From Holacanthus passer (taxonomy: Eukaryota > Chordata > Actinopteri > Pomacanthidae): 64,000 nt of DNA. Below, in pieces: positions 34,577-48,777 of the stretch. A program made the position numbers and the translations under genes. The notes under the pieces were generated by a model. The model was not told the origin of the DNA, searched no databases, and worked only from the letters and a program-made list of their open reading frames with translations. Within the stretch, counting starts at the first letter, position 1. Every line of letters begins with the position of its first letter. Location: positions 496,001 to 560,000 of the forward strand of contig JAFREQ010000017.1 in the NCBI GenBank assembly GCA_025331565.1. The letters run 5' to 3'.

Positions 34577-36648
34577 AAGAGCCTCTGTTTAAATAGCAGA
34601 AAGGTGACATGTGAGCACTCTGGCGAGGAAAGCGACCCCTGACCTCACCGTGCCACAGTGACAACCAGCACTTAGCATTCTCCACAGGAGTCTGATCTCA
34701 CCAGGTAATTGTTGCATGTTTTACATCAACATGGCCCTGCTGCGCCGCGCTACTGACAAACATGCTGAAACAAATGCATGTGTATTTGCTTTGTCACATT
34801 ATAGTGCAAACACCCATGCCCGGCTAAAAACCTGTCATTAACACAGATAATTCACAGCCACTCTTCCCTAGAGCACTCAGATGATTGAAGTCGATCAACT
34901 CATTTGAGAAAAAAAAAATAGCAATAGCAATTGAAATTGCCTTTTCGAATTCATCTGCTGATTACCATAATCACTTCATGGCTGACAATACAAAGTAAAT
35001 ATGTGTGCTATTAATGCCAGCAATTATGGGGGCTAAATGCAAATGGCCTGCCAGTGTGGACAGACGGATCGATCTGAGTGGATAAAGCACAAACAAACCC
35101 AATCTTATGATTGCCACCATAGAGTGACCCGTCCCGCTCACTTCATCATTATCCTCTATGAGTTTTGTCCAAGCAATTGAGGAGGAAAACTTTGCTGGCG
35201 TTTCTACTCTACACGCCGAAAATGGGTCCTAGACCAATTTATAGAGGTAATTTTACTGTGAAAATGGATTCATTCTGAGTTCACAGTGAATGCCTTCTTG
35301 AAATGTAATGGCTGCTCTACTCTACACCACTCCAGCATCCGCCTCTAGACTGTGCCTCAAGCTGTAGATCACTCTCCCGTGAGCCCTCACTTCACTGTCA
35401 GGCCAGCAAATTCCACCTTCATTAATAGCAGCCACTCATGTCTGACTTAAATTAACGTACAGGTTATCAATTAGCTTGGGCCAGGCCAGGCGGAGTGTAC
35501 TCAAGGGGAAAGGAGAAAGACTTCCTGGATAGATGCTGGACAGCAGAGACAGATGATGCTGTATCTTTACCATCATTACTCCTCCTTCTGCTTTATTTTC
35601 CCCTCATTATCTGAGACTATTCACCTGTTCGACAGTGGTTTGTTCTTAACTCTTGACTAATTTATCTCATTTTTGACAGACTGCATTCCTCTTACTGCCT
35701 TACTTTAAATCATTTAAAACAGAGAGAGAAAAGCAGGCAGCTGTTTACCATGTACAGAAGCAGTATGCAGGACAAAATGTCCATACACTGCATGGCTCTT
35801 CTCATTTGCATGAGTGTTTGTTTTCCCAGCAGGGAACAGGTCAAGTGTGGGAGGTTTATTTGTATGCCTCAGCTCAATCATGCATTCATACACAAATGAA
35901 CAACCTTCTTACTTTATAATGCCGTACTAAATTATTTCCTACACATCCCTACCATTTTTTTCCCCTTGATTATTCATGCATCCATCCATCTTTCCATCTA
36001 GCCCTTTTCCTTGATGAGTTAATTTCTCTCCCATTGCCTGTTGTCTGAGTGACCCTGACGGCCCAGGAGAATCTCCTAACAGGCTCCTCTTGCCCATCAG
36101 GATTGATCGGTCCACAGCACCCTGTCAGACGCGATCAATACATCATTCCTTCAGTAACGAGCCCTGCTCTCGCTCGCCGCCTCTTCCTACCCTGCATCGC
36201 TTTACTTCCATTTTATTATTATTTCTCACAGCGGATCGATGCAGGCAAACAGGCCCACTGTAAACCACACCACAATTAGAGCAGTGTCTAATCTTCTTGT
36301 TGACTCCATCTCCTTCACAACAGCCAGCGAATAAAACACAAATGATAATGAAATCTAATGGGATTCTGTGGAATTAAATCACTTAAACAATGAAGAGAGC
36401 CCAACCACAGTTCTGAACCAATAAAGATCCTGATAGAGGTATATACCAGTCAATATCCTTCATGCACATGGGCTTAACAAGCCAGAAGAGCAGCTCCTCC
36501 TCAAGGTGAAGCCTCATTTGGCCGAAAAGCTTTCAACAGGTAAAAGAGAAAATTATGCAAAAGTGAAACAAAAATATGATCAAATCGGATGAAACAATAT
36601 ATTTATTCAGAAAACAGGAAAAACGCAGATGCAAGCACAGACACACAT

Positions 36649-36671
36649 ACACACACACACACACACACACA
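36649..36671. repeat. (AC)n microsatellite
   Basis: About eleven perfect AC units flanked by ACACACAT and ATACGCAC. Confidence 0.9.
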
Positions 36672-37785
36672 TACGCACCAGCCTGCATCAGAGAAAGTGA
36701 TGACACACTTGAGTGAACACAGTTGGAACTTAAGATCTATTTTCATCCCATTAAGTGGATCTGTGCAGAATAAAATTACTTTTCTAATATTGAGCGCAGA
36801 AAATGACATGCTTTGTGGTAAGATAATTTAATAACGAACTCTAGCCTTAATTAGGCTAATTTTGTTAGGGGGAGCACTAATGACGTACTTAATGTTGAGA
36901 TGTCAGCATTTTTTCCTCCAGGAACCATAATGACATCATATTTCTTTGTCTCTGTCTTTAACATGCAGGAGTTTCTAAAATGAAGGTTAAAACTGTCAGT
37001 GTCTATGAGAGAACTGATTTCTGCAATGTCATCACATTAGCAGCTGGTTTGTGGAGAGACAAAAATAGACATAGAGCTAATTTGATCATTGAATTATAGA
37101 TTTAACACGCCTGTGTAGTTTGGCCTGGGTTTGACGGTAGGCCTGTCTGAGAGCAGCGCTGGTGATGCGAGAAAAGCTGTCTGCTTGGAGCAGGCGGTGC
37201 ACAGGGCAGCAGTGTGGAACTGCAGGAGTAATTAGCGAATCGGGCCCCCAGCTCCCTGTGAAGTCCAGTCTTTGAAGGAGGGAGCTCAGACCGATCAGTG
37301 GCCCCTCTGATGTATGTTTGTGAATCTTTCAAGGGAGTGAGAGCTGCTAACGAGGCCTCATCTATTACCATTTGAGATGTAATTAGCGTTGTTGGAGGAA
37401 TGGAGCAGGGCCAAGCAAGAGTGGCTCAATCTGGGCTCTGTGCGCCTCTGTGTCCCACAGGGCAGCAACAGCAGGAGGATGAAGTGAGCGAGTGGAAGGA
37501 GACTCCCTGGAGAGGAGACAGGGCCTCAACAGTCCTGACACATAGGCCAGCCAGACACATCACCACCATACTGGAGCACAGGGGTGCATCAAGGCTGGCA
37601 GAACCAGGCCCTTTGTTGGAGAAGAAAGGGGTCTCCAAAACAAACATGTGCATATGTTTCTCAGCCCCAATTAATCTGCTGAAGTATCTGTTGTTGTGCT
37701 TACTGGTCAAAGTTTCTGCTCTTTAAAAGACAAACCAAAAATATCATCCCAGAAAATATAACTGCAATATAAGATTATTAAATTG

Positions 37786-37830
37786 TTTCCCCACTGTGGG
37801 ACGAATAAAGGTTTATCTTATCTTATCTTT
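37786..37830 (+). mobile_element. LINE 3' tail fragment with (TTATC)n repeats
   Basis: CCCCACTGTGGGACGAATAAAGG is followed by TTTATCTTATCTTATCTT, a typical teleost LINE 3' terminus (polyadenylation-like AATAAAGG plus pentamer repeats). Sequence upstream to about 37740 may belong to the same element but is too decayed to delimit. Confidence 0.55.
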
Positions 37831-40800
37831 TCACAGCATATCTAGAGTTAGTCTGGTGCATCGTGTTTGATGGTGTTGCTTCCACAGCAATGGATGGCAA
37901 GATGAGTCTTTCTCTCCCTCACCCTGTATCTCCATCTCCACTATAGCCTCTTCCACTCTTCATGACCTTCTATATGTGTGTGCTGTGCTGAAATGTGAAG
38001 GTCTGAAGTGACAGATTAGTAGCGGCCAATCTTTACCTCTCAGGTTGCGGCGGGGTCGGGTCAGGTGTGACTCTCGCTCTGCTAACCGTTTTAGTCGACC
38101 TTTAACCCCTGGGGGTTCAATCGCCTGAGCCCCCGGGTGTCTGGAGGGGCCATGAGGGTCATGACTGTTTTCACTGAACATCAACTGTGATTTAGTGGAA
38201 GCTAATGAGCCATTAGTCTTCATCAGGACTCACTCTACACACGTACCACCAACGCATTACAAACTGCAGGTATTAAAAGGCCGCATGGTGGAGACACCTG
38301 CTAAACACATGTCTTTATTCTCAGCCTTCTGTCTTAAAACATAACTCTGAGATGACTAAAACTCACTGATAGCTGGTGAAAACTTAAGAGACCAAAACGC
38401 GGACTTTGCATAGTGCAGTCACCTCTCTGGAGAACGGTGGTGTTACTGGAGTGAGAAGCGATGAGGCTCCTCAGTAGAGACAGTAATCTGTGTCAGGCCA
38501 AGACATTTTTTTGTCCCTCTCCATCAGCCTCCCTCTGCCCACTAAGGGTGTTGAACTAGGGCATTAGGGAGGGCTGCTTGCATCAGTATGCAGCATGGAG
38601 ACTGTGAATCAATGGAGCCTGGAAGACTTTCCACTCTCTCTCTGTCGCAGCCCCACTATTAATGAGCAGGAACCGGGGCCTGTCTGCTCCCCTCGTGGCC
38701 ACGCGCTAAATTACCAGCCGTGAATCAACACAGCATTTATGGGCAACCGCAAATTAAAGTGGCTAAATCTGCAAGGACATCCAGACCTTATATAAACAAG
38801 AGGATCATAGGGTAGACTGAGACTGGGACCTGAGGAATCCAATAACTGTATAAATTAACAGAGATATAGTATATAAGGAAACGTGGCTTTCTCTGGTTCT
38901 CAGAGGACATATTTGGTCTGGTGTGAGTTTTAGGATCAATGCTAGACTCACATAAATGCCAGGCCAAGCATCTGGCTGGGCACTCATTCTCATCAGTGCA
39001 CACACGTACAGTAAAAAAAAATAAAAAACAAAAAAAACCCAAGCTGGATATAAAAAGAGAAAAAAGGAGAGATAGAATAATATTACAGCAGGCCGTATAA
39101 ATGAGAGGCATGGTAACATAATAAATAGGTAAACAAACAGTAAAGCTGAAGGAGAAAAGGCTTTTAAACATTTAAGCGCAGCAGCGGGAGATGCTGCAGG
39201 ATGACCTGTAATGGGACGGAGAGGGAAGCGGAGGAGTGGTAAAAGCCTGATAAAATAAGAGACTGTAACCTCACTCCACTTAGCCGTCAGACAAAGAGAT
39301 GCTTTAGGGAGTGCATGAGCAATATCACCATAAAGTCACAACACGCTGCGAGTCTGCAGCTGTTTCTACGCCCAGCGTCTGCTTCTCTGCACACTGACAT
39401 GAATGAGAAACGAAAAATCTTTCATTTCCAAATAATGCTTCCAGGAATAAATGTTTAATATGTGGGTTTGAAAGAGGGAAAGGAGTAAAAAAGTGAGTTG
39501 TACATGAGAGTGACAGGGAATGCCAACAGTGGCAGAAACAGTCAAGTATGAAGATTATCTCCACAGTAATTACCAAACCTTATAATAACAAGCTTGTGAA
39601 GAGAGAAGGCGTTCTTGAGATTAACCTTGACATTCATGTGCCAACACATGCACATGCATGCATAACCCCCTTAATCACATCTCTGAAACCTAAGGATGTA
39701 GCAATATAAAGTCTTATTGGCAAATTCAGATGTTTATCCAAAGCTTTCCTCTAAGATTATTGCAAAACCAAAAAATCAGGGAGTCTCTTTTCGAGTATTT
39801 GCTCACTTACATAATGTGCAATCCTCGATGAGTGGTTGGAGTCTATCCCTGGCTCAAGAATATGACTAAAGCCTCACTCCAAAAACCGCTGTATCTGAGT
39901 AACAAAAGGTATTGTCTACACGGTGTAAGGCAATCAAATGGATTGGCTTACTGGAATTCGAGCAGTTAGTTTTTGACTTGGTGCCAAATAGAGGCGTTTA
40001 GATAAAATAGAGAGTCACTGCTCGCCTGATTTAATGGGTGTATGACTTTGAGTATGTGGCTCTATACTGTGGCTGTGCCATACCTTTTTGATAGAGAGTA
40101 TGGCTGTTTGTAGGTCATTGTGCTTTTGACAGTGTGTCAGTGTGTGTCAAACATTAAATGCTTCAAAATGGGCCTCCACTAAAAGTGCCTTGGGACCAGA
40201 CCGCTCACCCTCCTTCCATCTCAGTAGTGACAGTCCACCACTGAGGGAGAGACAGTCTAATTTCACTGCTGGCTGACGTCCATTCAACTTGAGTGATGAG
40301 GGAGCGGGCCCTCACACACTCGTATGCACACACATGTATGCTCACATGGCCAGAAATACACACCATAGCACACACACACACAGAAAATGATACTAAAACA
40401 GTAAACTCAAAACAGGGCAGGCTGTGTTGACAGGCCCATTAACTGGCCTCTGCCTGCCATTTCAGTCTTGTTTCACACCCTCCAATTCCAGGGAAATATA
40501 CTGGCCTGCAAAGCCTTACTGTATGCTCCAGTGCACCACGGCCCCTCCGAAGCCATCGTTATCCAGCACGCTGTCCTCTGCCTGCACCCCATTCCCTCTC
40601 TTCATTATCATGCTGAAAACAAAACTGCTTCGCCGTAATGGGTTTCCATTGTACCTGCCATCAGGTGCTTCTCAAGGTAAGGCTTGCTGAGAATATGCAT
40701 GGACCTCTCAGGGAAAGTTAGAGGCAGTGAGTGAGACATGACCAGAGACGAGGGGCCCCTCTGGGGCTAAGGAGGCCTCCACTGTGATAGACCCTGATGA

Positions 40801-42455
40801 AGACAAATGGACAGGACCAATATGGCCTCCATGTGGCGGGGTATCATCTACAGGAAAGGGGGGTCTAGAGTGGCTGGTTGGATGACGGACGCACAGCCTA
40901 ATTGGTGACCTGCAGGGTTAGAGGTGCGGTGCCGAGGCCTCTCCGCTGACTGAGTGGCGTGAGTGTCAATCTATCCTGAGAAGAGGTCAGAGATCAAGTG
41001 ATCTGCAGGGGGAGAGTTGAAGGGACAGGGATGCTTGTTGGAGGCATAACCTGTTTTCTACTATCAGATATCAGAGAGAGTGAATGATATCTCCTCATCC
41101 TACGGTCAAAATTAAGCACTATAGCACCCCGACACAACAAATCGCTGTGTAGAAATAACATTTTCGTACACTTCTAGCAAGTGATTCAGGCTTGTGTTCA
41201 AAGGGACAAACAAAGCGAACACAGTGATGGTGATACAAGAGCAGAGAATTCTTTGTGTGTGGTCTGTCTGGTCGGCTCAGCAGTGAATATTGTACATTAC
41301 GCCCAAAGTAAAACTGAAAAAAAGATCTCTTGTTGAACACTAATCCGAGTCAGGATTTGAACATTGCCCTCTGTGTTCAGTTCTTTTGCAGCAGCTGGAG
41401 GGAAATCGATCACACGCCTGAATTAATACTTAATCATAGCACCCCAGATGCTCTTAGCTGAGGCCTGTGTCCACTGCTGAGCAAACATGGGCGGCACAGA
41501 GAGGAGGAGGGTGGGATGTTGGCACAGGGCATTACAGGCTATGTGCATCTTTACAGTCAACCTGAACAAATACATAACCATGCATTAATGTACATAGTAT
41601 GCAGGCAAATGGTCTAAACCAGCTCCATTTGCCAGTGAGCTGACCAGACTGTTCAACATTTCATCTCCTTGTCAGTCAAAGAGAGTTAAATCACGCAATG
41701 AGTCTTGGTGCATTTTTATTTGCTGAGAATAACAACTCGGCTTTAATGGACAGCACAAAGACAAACAACGATCGCGTGGAGAGGAATGTCAACATGTTTC
41801 CCCATACCACAATAGTGAAGTGACACTACAACAGAGGATGTGAACATGAATGGCTCCAGTGTCAGGGCTGCCACCGGAGAGCTTCCTCCCAAGTCTATTG
41901 AGACAGAAAACTGCAGCGCCACTGTGCACGAGGGGCTTTCACCAGTGACTGACATGGCTAATCACACCGGCCTCTGATTGGAGAAGAATGAGACAGAGAT
42001 AGCCATTAAGGGAATCCATGTGAGAAATGGTTTTAAACCCTGTTATTTGCTACCAAGGCAACAGATGGAAACACATGTATTGTTGTGTGTCACTATAGAC
42101 AAAAAATAATGGTTAGCCAAGGACTTTCTATGTCAATGAATCAAAAAAGCCTTGTATGCAAGACATGACCAAGCTGATGAATACTTTCCTTTGGCTTTTA
42201 GAAAACCAAGAGTAATTAGAGCCTGAAAAGACATTTAAATGCATTTATTTTAAACCTATTGACATATTTGTGAGTCATCATTCCCTCTATAAAATCTGCT
42301 CTCTTAGTCTCACCAGGAGTTAAGTACAGTAATCATTTTATCAATCCAAAATGCTTTAATAACACTTAAAATAAAAAGTCTGTTTGTATAATTGATAAAT
42401 GACAATGCCAATATATTAAAACATTTTCAGAATTACAATTGATTAATTCTCTTTT

Positions 42456-42525
42456 CCAAATTTCCCCGTGGTGGGACTTAAAAAATTAATATCTTATTTT
42501 CTTCTTATCTTCTTATCTTTTGAGC
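42456..42525 (+). mobile_element. decayed LINE 3' tail fragment
   Basis: TTTCCCCGTGGTGGGACTTAAAAAATTAATATCTTATTTT followed by CTTCTTATCTTCTTATCTTT resembles the tail at 37786-37830 with several substitutions. It is probably an older copy of the same or a related LINE. Confidence 0.4.
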
Positions 42526-44219
42526 ATCTACATGATTAATCATTTCCATTAGCTTTCACCCAAAACTTATTCTATACTGTAACTTTAAATGTAAACTGCT
42601 ATTGTTTCATTTATTGCTGTTGTAACTGACTGAGAAATGATATATGCAGAAGTCACACACAGAAATTCACTCTGCCCCAGGAGGAGGTATAAAATAGTAC
42701 TGCGTTAACTGAGAAGACAAAGAAACGAAAGAAAAATGAGACGGACAACAAACCCGTGTGAATCAAAAAGGCTTTGGGGGCTTTATCTGGCGGCACCATG
42801 TGGGAATGATAATGGCCATCTTGGATCCAAAAGGACAACCATTCATCTTAACCCTGGTCTGCCTGGCAAAACTCATAATCCCCCTAACACCCACGACCCA
42901 CCACTAGACAGACAGCAGGAAAAAAATGGCACTTTGAAGGCGCGGGATAAGACAAAACAATACCCATTTCTCCCCGATCGCTTTAGACTCAGCATGATTA
43001 TTTAACATTCCCTGGAAAACGCTCCATCTGCCAGCCGGCATTAATTCCTTCTTTTACCAAATCTTCACCTTTACACCTCCGAGATTATGTCACTCAATCT
43101 GCCCCCCCATCACGCCCCTCCCTCTCTTTTACTCTTTTTACTGGTCCTTCAATCAGACTAATACCTTTTCCCTAGTGATGAATCATTTTATTCAGCTTTC
43201 TTTCTTTTATTCCTTTGCTCTGCAGCCACGGTAGCATCAACTGCTCTTTTCTCTTTAAACATCCTCTATCCATCATAGCAGGAAGCCTGGTCTGAGTCCC
43301 CCCCAATGCTCCAACTGTCCTCCTCTCCAATCCAGCTTCCTTTTTTTCCTCCTTCCTCCCTTAAACCAGCCATCAGGATGAAGGATGGTGAAGGTTAGAT
43401 GGCTCCATTTTCACCCCCCCGGCTTCTGACCCCCTCCCCACTCGCCCCAGGTGACATTACTAAATACCGCTGTCTCAGGGGGAGTGAATAGTCTCTCCAT
43501 TTATTTCGAAAAAGACTCGCTAGTTTTGCTGTTTCAGTGTGAGCGCTCCACATGTGTTTGTCAAGGTTTGTGTGTCTGTTTGTGACACAAAACTCAAAGG
43601 GGATTTTTTTAATCGCAAAGGTTTAGTGGTATTTTGTTTGATATGTAAGTGTCATTACCCCCAAGCCTGTGAAATACATTATAAACCACTACTTAATTTG
43701 ACACGTACACGGTAGTTCCTCTCATTTTAATCCCTAAAAAGTCATGTGATAACATTGGCAAAGTTGTATAAATATCTGCTACTATTTACAGTACGAGTGA
43801 ACCCGTGCCAGTCAGAAACAGGATTTCAGCTTGTGTCTTTGTGAAAGGGCCGACAGCGCCCGGGGGCCACCGTTCATTGACTCAACCTCTGGTCTTTCCA
43901 AAAAGAATGCAGCAATTAGGTGAAAAAGATCCTCAAGCATCTAATGGATCAAAGAGGACTGAATTCATGACCCACATTACACCGCTCATCGTCACTAAGA
44001 GGAAAATGGTTCTTAAAAAAAAGAACCACGAGAAAGAGGAAAAAAGAGGAGCCAAGAAAGATTGACAGTTCCAAATAAAAAAGCGGTAAAGCCACAGAGA
44101 ACAAAATAAAGACTGAAACAGTCCTAAGTGCGTGGTAAATCTGATTAAGCGTCAGAGCGAGGATGACAAGCGAGGCTAAGTGACTGAGTAAGTGAATAAA
44201 TAAAGGAGAGAAGATTGTG

Positions 44220-44760
44220 GTGGCCGCCTGCCACCGCGCCACGTTATTTGAGCAGCCTCATGTGTACACAAGCCAGGTTGCTACGGGCTGAGTTTTCACA
44301 CTCAGCGCAATTACTCTGCCCGCGTTCTGAGCCGGTGAGCTAATTAGACCTTGGCGAGCTCAGGACTGGTAGACTGGAAGATGAGGTGAGTCACTGGGGA
44401 TGGAGATGGAGGCGATGGTGTTTTTCACCTGAAGCCCTCTCGCACCGAGGGAAGCAGTTCCCTGTTTACACCGCAGACTGTAAACGAGAAATGGCCCCGA
44501 AAGGAGAAGGAGTAAATGTGGCGGAGAAAATGGTTGAGCTGCGGCTGTTAAAGCGGCTGTGCACGCTCCCTCTTTCTCTTCCTTTCTCTCTTCTTCTTCC
44601 CTCTCGGGCACTCGCATAAACGCATGGCCAGCCCCATCCTGTGCCACCAGAAACACCCAGCTGTCCACTCTCTGCCCCCATGCTAATCTGGGCCCGCCGA
44701 GTCTACTCCCACCCCCGCCGGAGTAACCCAATAACGCTGTGTGTACTTAAACAGCAGTTT
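44220..44760. promoter_or_regulatory. CpG-enriched patch inside the giant intron (possible regulatory element)
   Basis: CpG dinucleotides are denser here than in the surrounding intron (for example CACCGCGCCACG, GCCCGCGTTCTGAGCCGG, GCCCGCCGAG and CCCCCGCCGGAG). The patch also includes GTGGCGGAGAAAATGG and a TAATTAG motif. It could be an enhancer or an internal promoter. No initiator exon with a usable donor was identified, so the call rests on composition only. Confidence 0.25.
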
Positions 44761-46929
44761 TGGCAGACCTCCTCCAGTCCCAATCTGCTCTCATTGCCAA
44801 CAAACACACAGAGCTCTCTTTCAACAGTCCGGTTCAACTCGACTCCTTCTGAGAGTCGCTGTTAAAACAAACACGCCTAACAATGCAACTTAGTGTGATG
44901 TTTCTTTAAAGGAAGACGGAAGAAAAGAAAATAAGAGCTGATGATTGCCCGTCTCTCTCAAGGCATTATTAGACAATATGCTGTAATTAATTGAATTGTG
45001 GTCTTGTTGGTACATGAGGGTTCTTGGCTGCGGAGCTTTCTCATTAGCTACACAGATTCTGGCCCTAACCTAATGAACAATAATAATACTCGCCGGTTGA
45101 AATGTGTTACGGAGATGAAACCTGATGGCCTCTGCTGGTAATTGGGCTCCCTTCCACTCATTAAGGGAGGAAAGCAATAAAACGCAATAACACTCTCAAA
45201 GTGCCATCAGAGGAGGAATGTGGCACTTTCTTTTTGACAATTCATCAAGAGCGAAGCCCTGCCTATTAGCCGAATGAGAGCCCAGGGCCAAATAAACATC
45301 TCCCAGTCCGGGTCGACTGTTTGATGGGTAAACAGTCTTTGATGCGTTCACTGCCAGACACTGACGTTCTATGTGGACATGACCATGAGGGCAAAGAAGA
45401 GACCATGGGAGAACTTCGAGTGTAGTTAACTATTACAGAAATATTGCAATTCAAGGTCTGCAGTGTTTATTCGGACTACTTTGCTGATTCCGCTTTGTGT
45501 GTTCTCCTTAGCCCGCAGGTTAAACTCTGCAAACAAAACATGGAAGTGTGTAGAGTCAGTACGAAGATCAGGTTAAATCCTGGGGTCAGGGCATGATTGC
45601 ATTTCCCTATAACAAGGGAGAAAAAAGCCTGTGTGTACAAGTGTGTTCTATGAACTGCAGGATTTTCTGCCAAGTTCTGCACACGGGGACTTTCAGCTCC
45701 ATTTATCACGAATTTCTCTCAACAGCGCTGCTCGTCGTAATTTGTTTTCTGAGCAATTGACATGGGGAAGCTGTCTCGCACCGGAATATTCAAATAAACA
45801 ATTACCTCTGACTGGCTCAGGCGGCGATGTCAGGAATGTGACTCCCTGCATTGTGTGTTTCAGCTTGCCTCCTCGCTAAGCCTGTGGCTTTCAAGCAGTG
45901 AAGGCAGGGGATATAAGCCAAGAGTGACACACAAGTCATCCTCAGGTCTCATTCCACCAGAGTCCTCTGTCTGGTCCTGACAGGGTTAGCAAGCAGGCAG
46001 TTCAGAGTTCCACTGCAGCTTGGCTAGGGAGATAAAAGCTGTCTAAATCTTATAGCCTCTCCTGCCCTCTCCATCCGTTAAGTCAGAGAGGGATGAGGAA
46101 TCAAAGCCAGAGGAAACACAGGCGCTGTGAACCTGGGAATTCAAAACTACTTTTGGAAAGTTTTCAGGTTTTATTCCAACACTAAAAGCTGGCGGCAGAG
46201 ATGACAAACAAGTATAAGGCTGAGCGGCTACATGTCAAGTGAGAAGAAAACTCTTCAAGCATCAAAGAGTGGAGGATGTAACATGAAGAAGCAATGAAGA
46301 GGATGAGGAGGTCAGTGCAAAGCCTGATAATCAGTCTCCTCCTTATTTCTGTGCATTAACATTATGCATGATAATAAACACACTGATGCACACATGCACA
46401 TTAAAGTTAGACTGCAAACATATATTTAATGCAGCGTTGGACAACAAGGCATTGATTTTTTCCATGAAAGCCCTTAACTTGAACTCAGCATTATGGAAAA
46501 TTTGAAAATAAATGAACATATACATATGTTATTACATTACTCACAACAGAACTATAGGCGTGAATGGACAGTTTTGGTTGGCAGAGCACTCATTACCTTT
46601 TCTTTAGCTCCTAATTCACTGTATCACAAACATGCAAATCAAGTCAGGGGCAATTTTCCAATTAGAATACCTGCAGTGTAATTTAAGTGGTGTGTGTGTG
46701 CATGTCTACCAGGCGAAACGCTCCTTGTGAAAAGCTGCTCAGACTGTGATTTCACACTGGTGCTGTCGGTTTAATCAGTGTCGGTACAGCATGACTCCTG
46801 ATTGTCAAAAGTTCCACTTCAAAATTTCTGAACAAATAACCGCACAGCTAAGACCTGGGGCCAATAGATTTCAACTAATATTTAAAATCTACATTAATTG
46901 AAATTTGGAATTCAAATTAGACCTGAATT

Positions 46930-47124
46930 GATTAGCCAATCAAAAGAAAGTTAATTGCCAACTATTTTGATAATCAATTTTAAAATCATAATTTTTCAAG
47001 CAAAAATGTCAAACATTCAGGGCCTCTGAGAAATTGTGATGAACATTTTTCACAATATTTTGACATTTTGTAGACTAAGCAATTAATCGATGAATGAAAA
47101 TGAATGAAAATAATCACCCTAGTT
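46930..47124. mobile_element. teleost dispersed repeat with ATTAATCGAT-type end, internally deleted
   Basis: Recognisable pieces are TTTTTCAAGCAAAAATGTCAA, GCCTCTGAGAAATTGTGATG, ACATTTTTCACAATATTTTGACATTTT and GTAGACTAAGCAATTAATCGATG. These follow, in order, a repeat I know to be frequent in percomorph fish, with its middle part (from CAAACATTC to GGCCTCTGAG) missing. The left boundary is approximate. It supports a percomorph origin; the transposon class is not certain. Confidence 0.55.
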
Positions 47125-48610
47125 CAAATGTGGTAAAAGTCTCTTGCCAAGAATCCCAGTTCTAGATGCAAAATGCAAATGCTCCAATGCTACCCAAATA
47201 CACACATCCACAGTAACACACACACAGAGCAGAGTTAAATCTCAGACTCAGGCCGGGAGAATCCCTGCTGGCAGACTTGGACAGCTTCACTGAGATACGA
47301 GGTGTCAGCCTGTCCAGACGGTCACAGAAAAAAGGAGGAGATGACCATTAAAGATGTTCTGCAGACAACCTCCTCTGCCTTCTCCAATAATCACAACAGA
47401 GCAGATGAAACATGCCATGTTTATGGACGGTCATTTCCTCTCTCTTTCTCTCACTCACTCTGGTTATGTCATCAAGTGCCTCTGGAGAGAAGTAAAAAAG
47501 GCCAGACTACATAAAGCCCTTTTTTCCATTGTGTGTGTAACAGACAAACAGAATAGTTTGACTTTTTTATTGGTTTTATTTTTCTGTTGTTGCACCCTGC
47601 GGAGTAATTGCATTTTTGGATGCTTTCCATCGTACAGTCATGTTTAGGGTCAACCAGCATTCTGGAAACTGACAGCGATTCAGTCTCTCGTTCAAATACA
47701 CCTGAGGTGTGCTGTCACCGCGGTTTGAACTTTTCTAAAGAAGAAATGTTTCCTGACTCATCAACTCCACGACCAGGCTGCTGCCTTCTTATCAGTAAAC
47801 TGCCAGCATCCAATCTGTGCTGGATTGAGACACTTCTTATATGCTCTGCTGCTGCCTCATGACTAGAACCACCTGCTCTGGGCAACAGGCCTTATTGTGG
47901 TTTTGTACTATTATAAGAAAAGTCTGCACAGTAGATCAGTGTCTCAGCAGGACTGCAACAGAGACAAAGAGCTCTTCATATGGAGGGGCCATATGTCTAC
48001 TACTGTACTAGTCCTCAGAGATATACACTACACAACACTACACAACACTGTCTGTCATTATTTTTTGTCTGAGGCCTTGTCTGCTCTCGGTGTCTCTCCC
48101 TCTCTGATACAGAAGGTCATCATAACAAAGGAGGCCCTCACTCGCTGCTATCTGGACTGTGGTCTTTATTTTCCTCCCTGCAGAAAGTGGGAGTGAAATC
48201 ACACTGCAAGTGAAGTGCAGCAAGTGGAAAGTGGAAAAGAGTCCAAACTCCAAATAATCCTAAAATTGTGTCAAGAATAATGGAGACGAGAAAACTTCTT
48301 CCTCTGTGGGAGTGATGTTTTATGGCTACAGAGGGGTTGATGACCCCGCCCTTGACCTCTTTGGGACCACGGATATGGGCTGAAGCAGCTGGGAGGACGA
48401 CTGTAGATGAAAGTTTAACAACCCTCCCAAGCCCTGTATCCCTCCACCCCCCCTGATGGAGCTACATGTACGGCAGGCGGGGCCTCTTTGGGCCTCGCTG
48501 GGGCTCATCAAACTCCTCAGCTGCTCCTCACTCAGGGAGCCCATCTGGTGCCAAGCAACCCGGAGGAAGGAACTGAGGCAACACTAGCAACTTGCTGCGG
48601 TGCCCACACC

Positions 48611-48632
48611 CACACACACACACACACACACA
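48611..48632. repeat. (CA)n microsatellite
   Basis: Eleven CA units preceded by CCCACACC. Confidence 0.9.
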
Positions 48633-48777
48633 TATTTGTACAAGTGCACCGTTCCAGATAACCTCACCCCACATCCGCTCCGGCTTCTCCTGTGCCGTTT
48701 TAATTTAAGCCAATTAAGCTGATTTTCTAGATTTTATTTTCTCTTCAGCGTCCCGCTCTCGCTCCCTCTGCACTCAC

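Noticed and set aside
41119..41370. Reverse-strand tRNA-SINE B box (GTTCAAATCCTGACTCGG)
   Set aside because: Only one box-like word, with no A box at the right distance and no cloverleaf.
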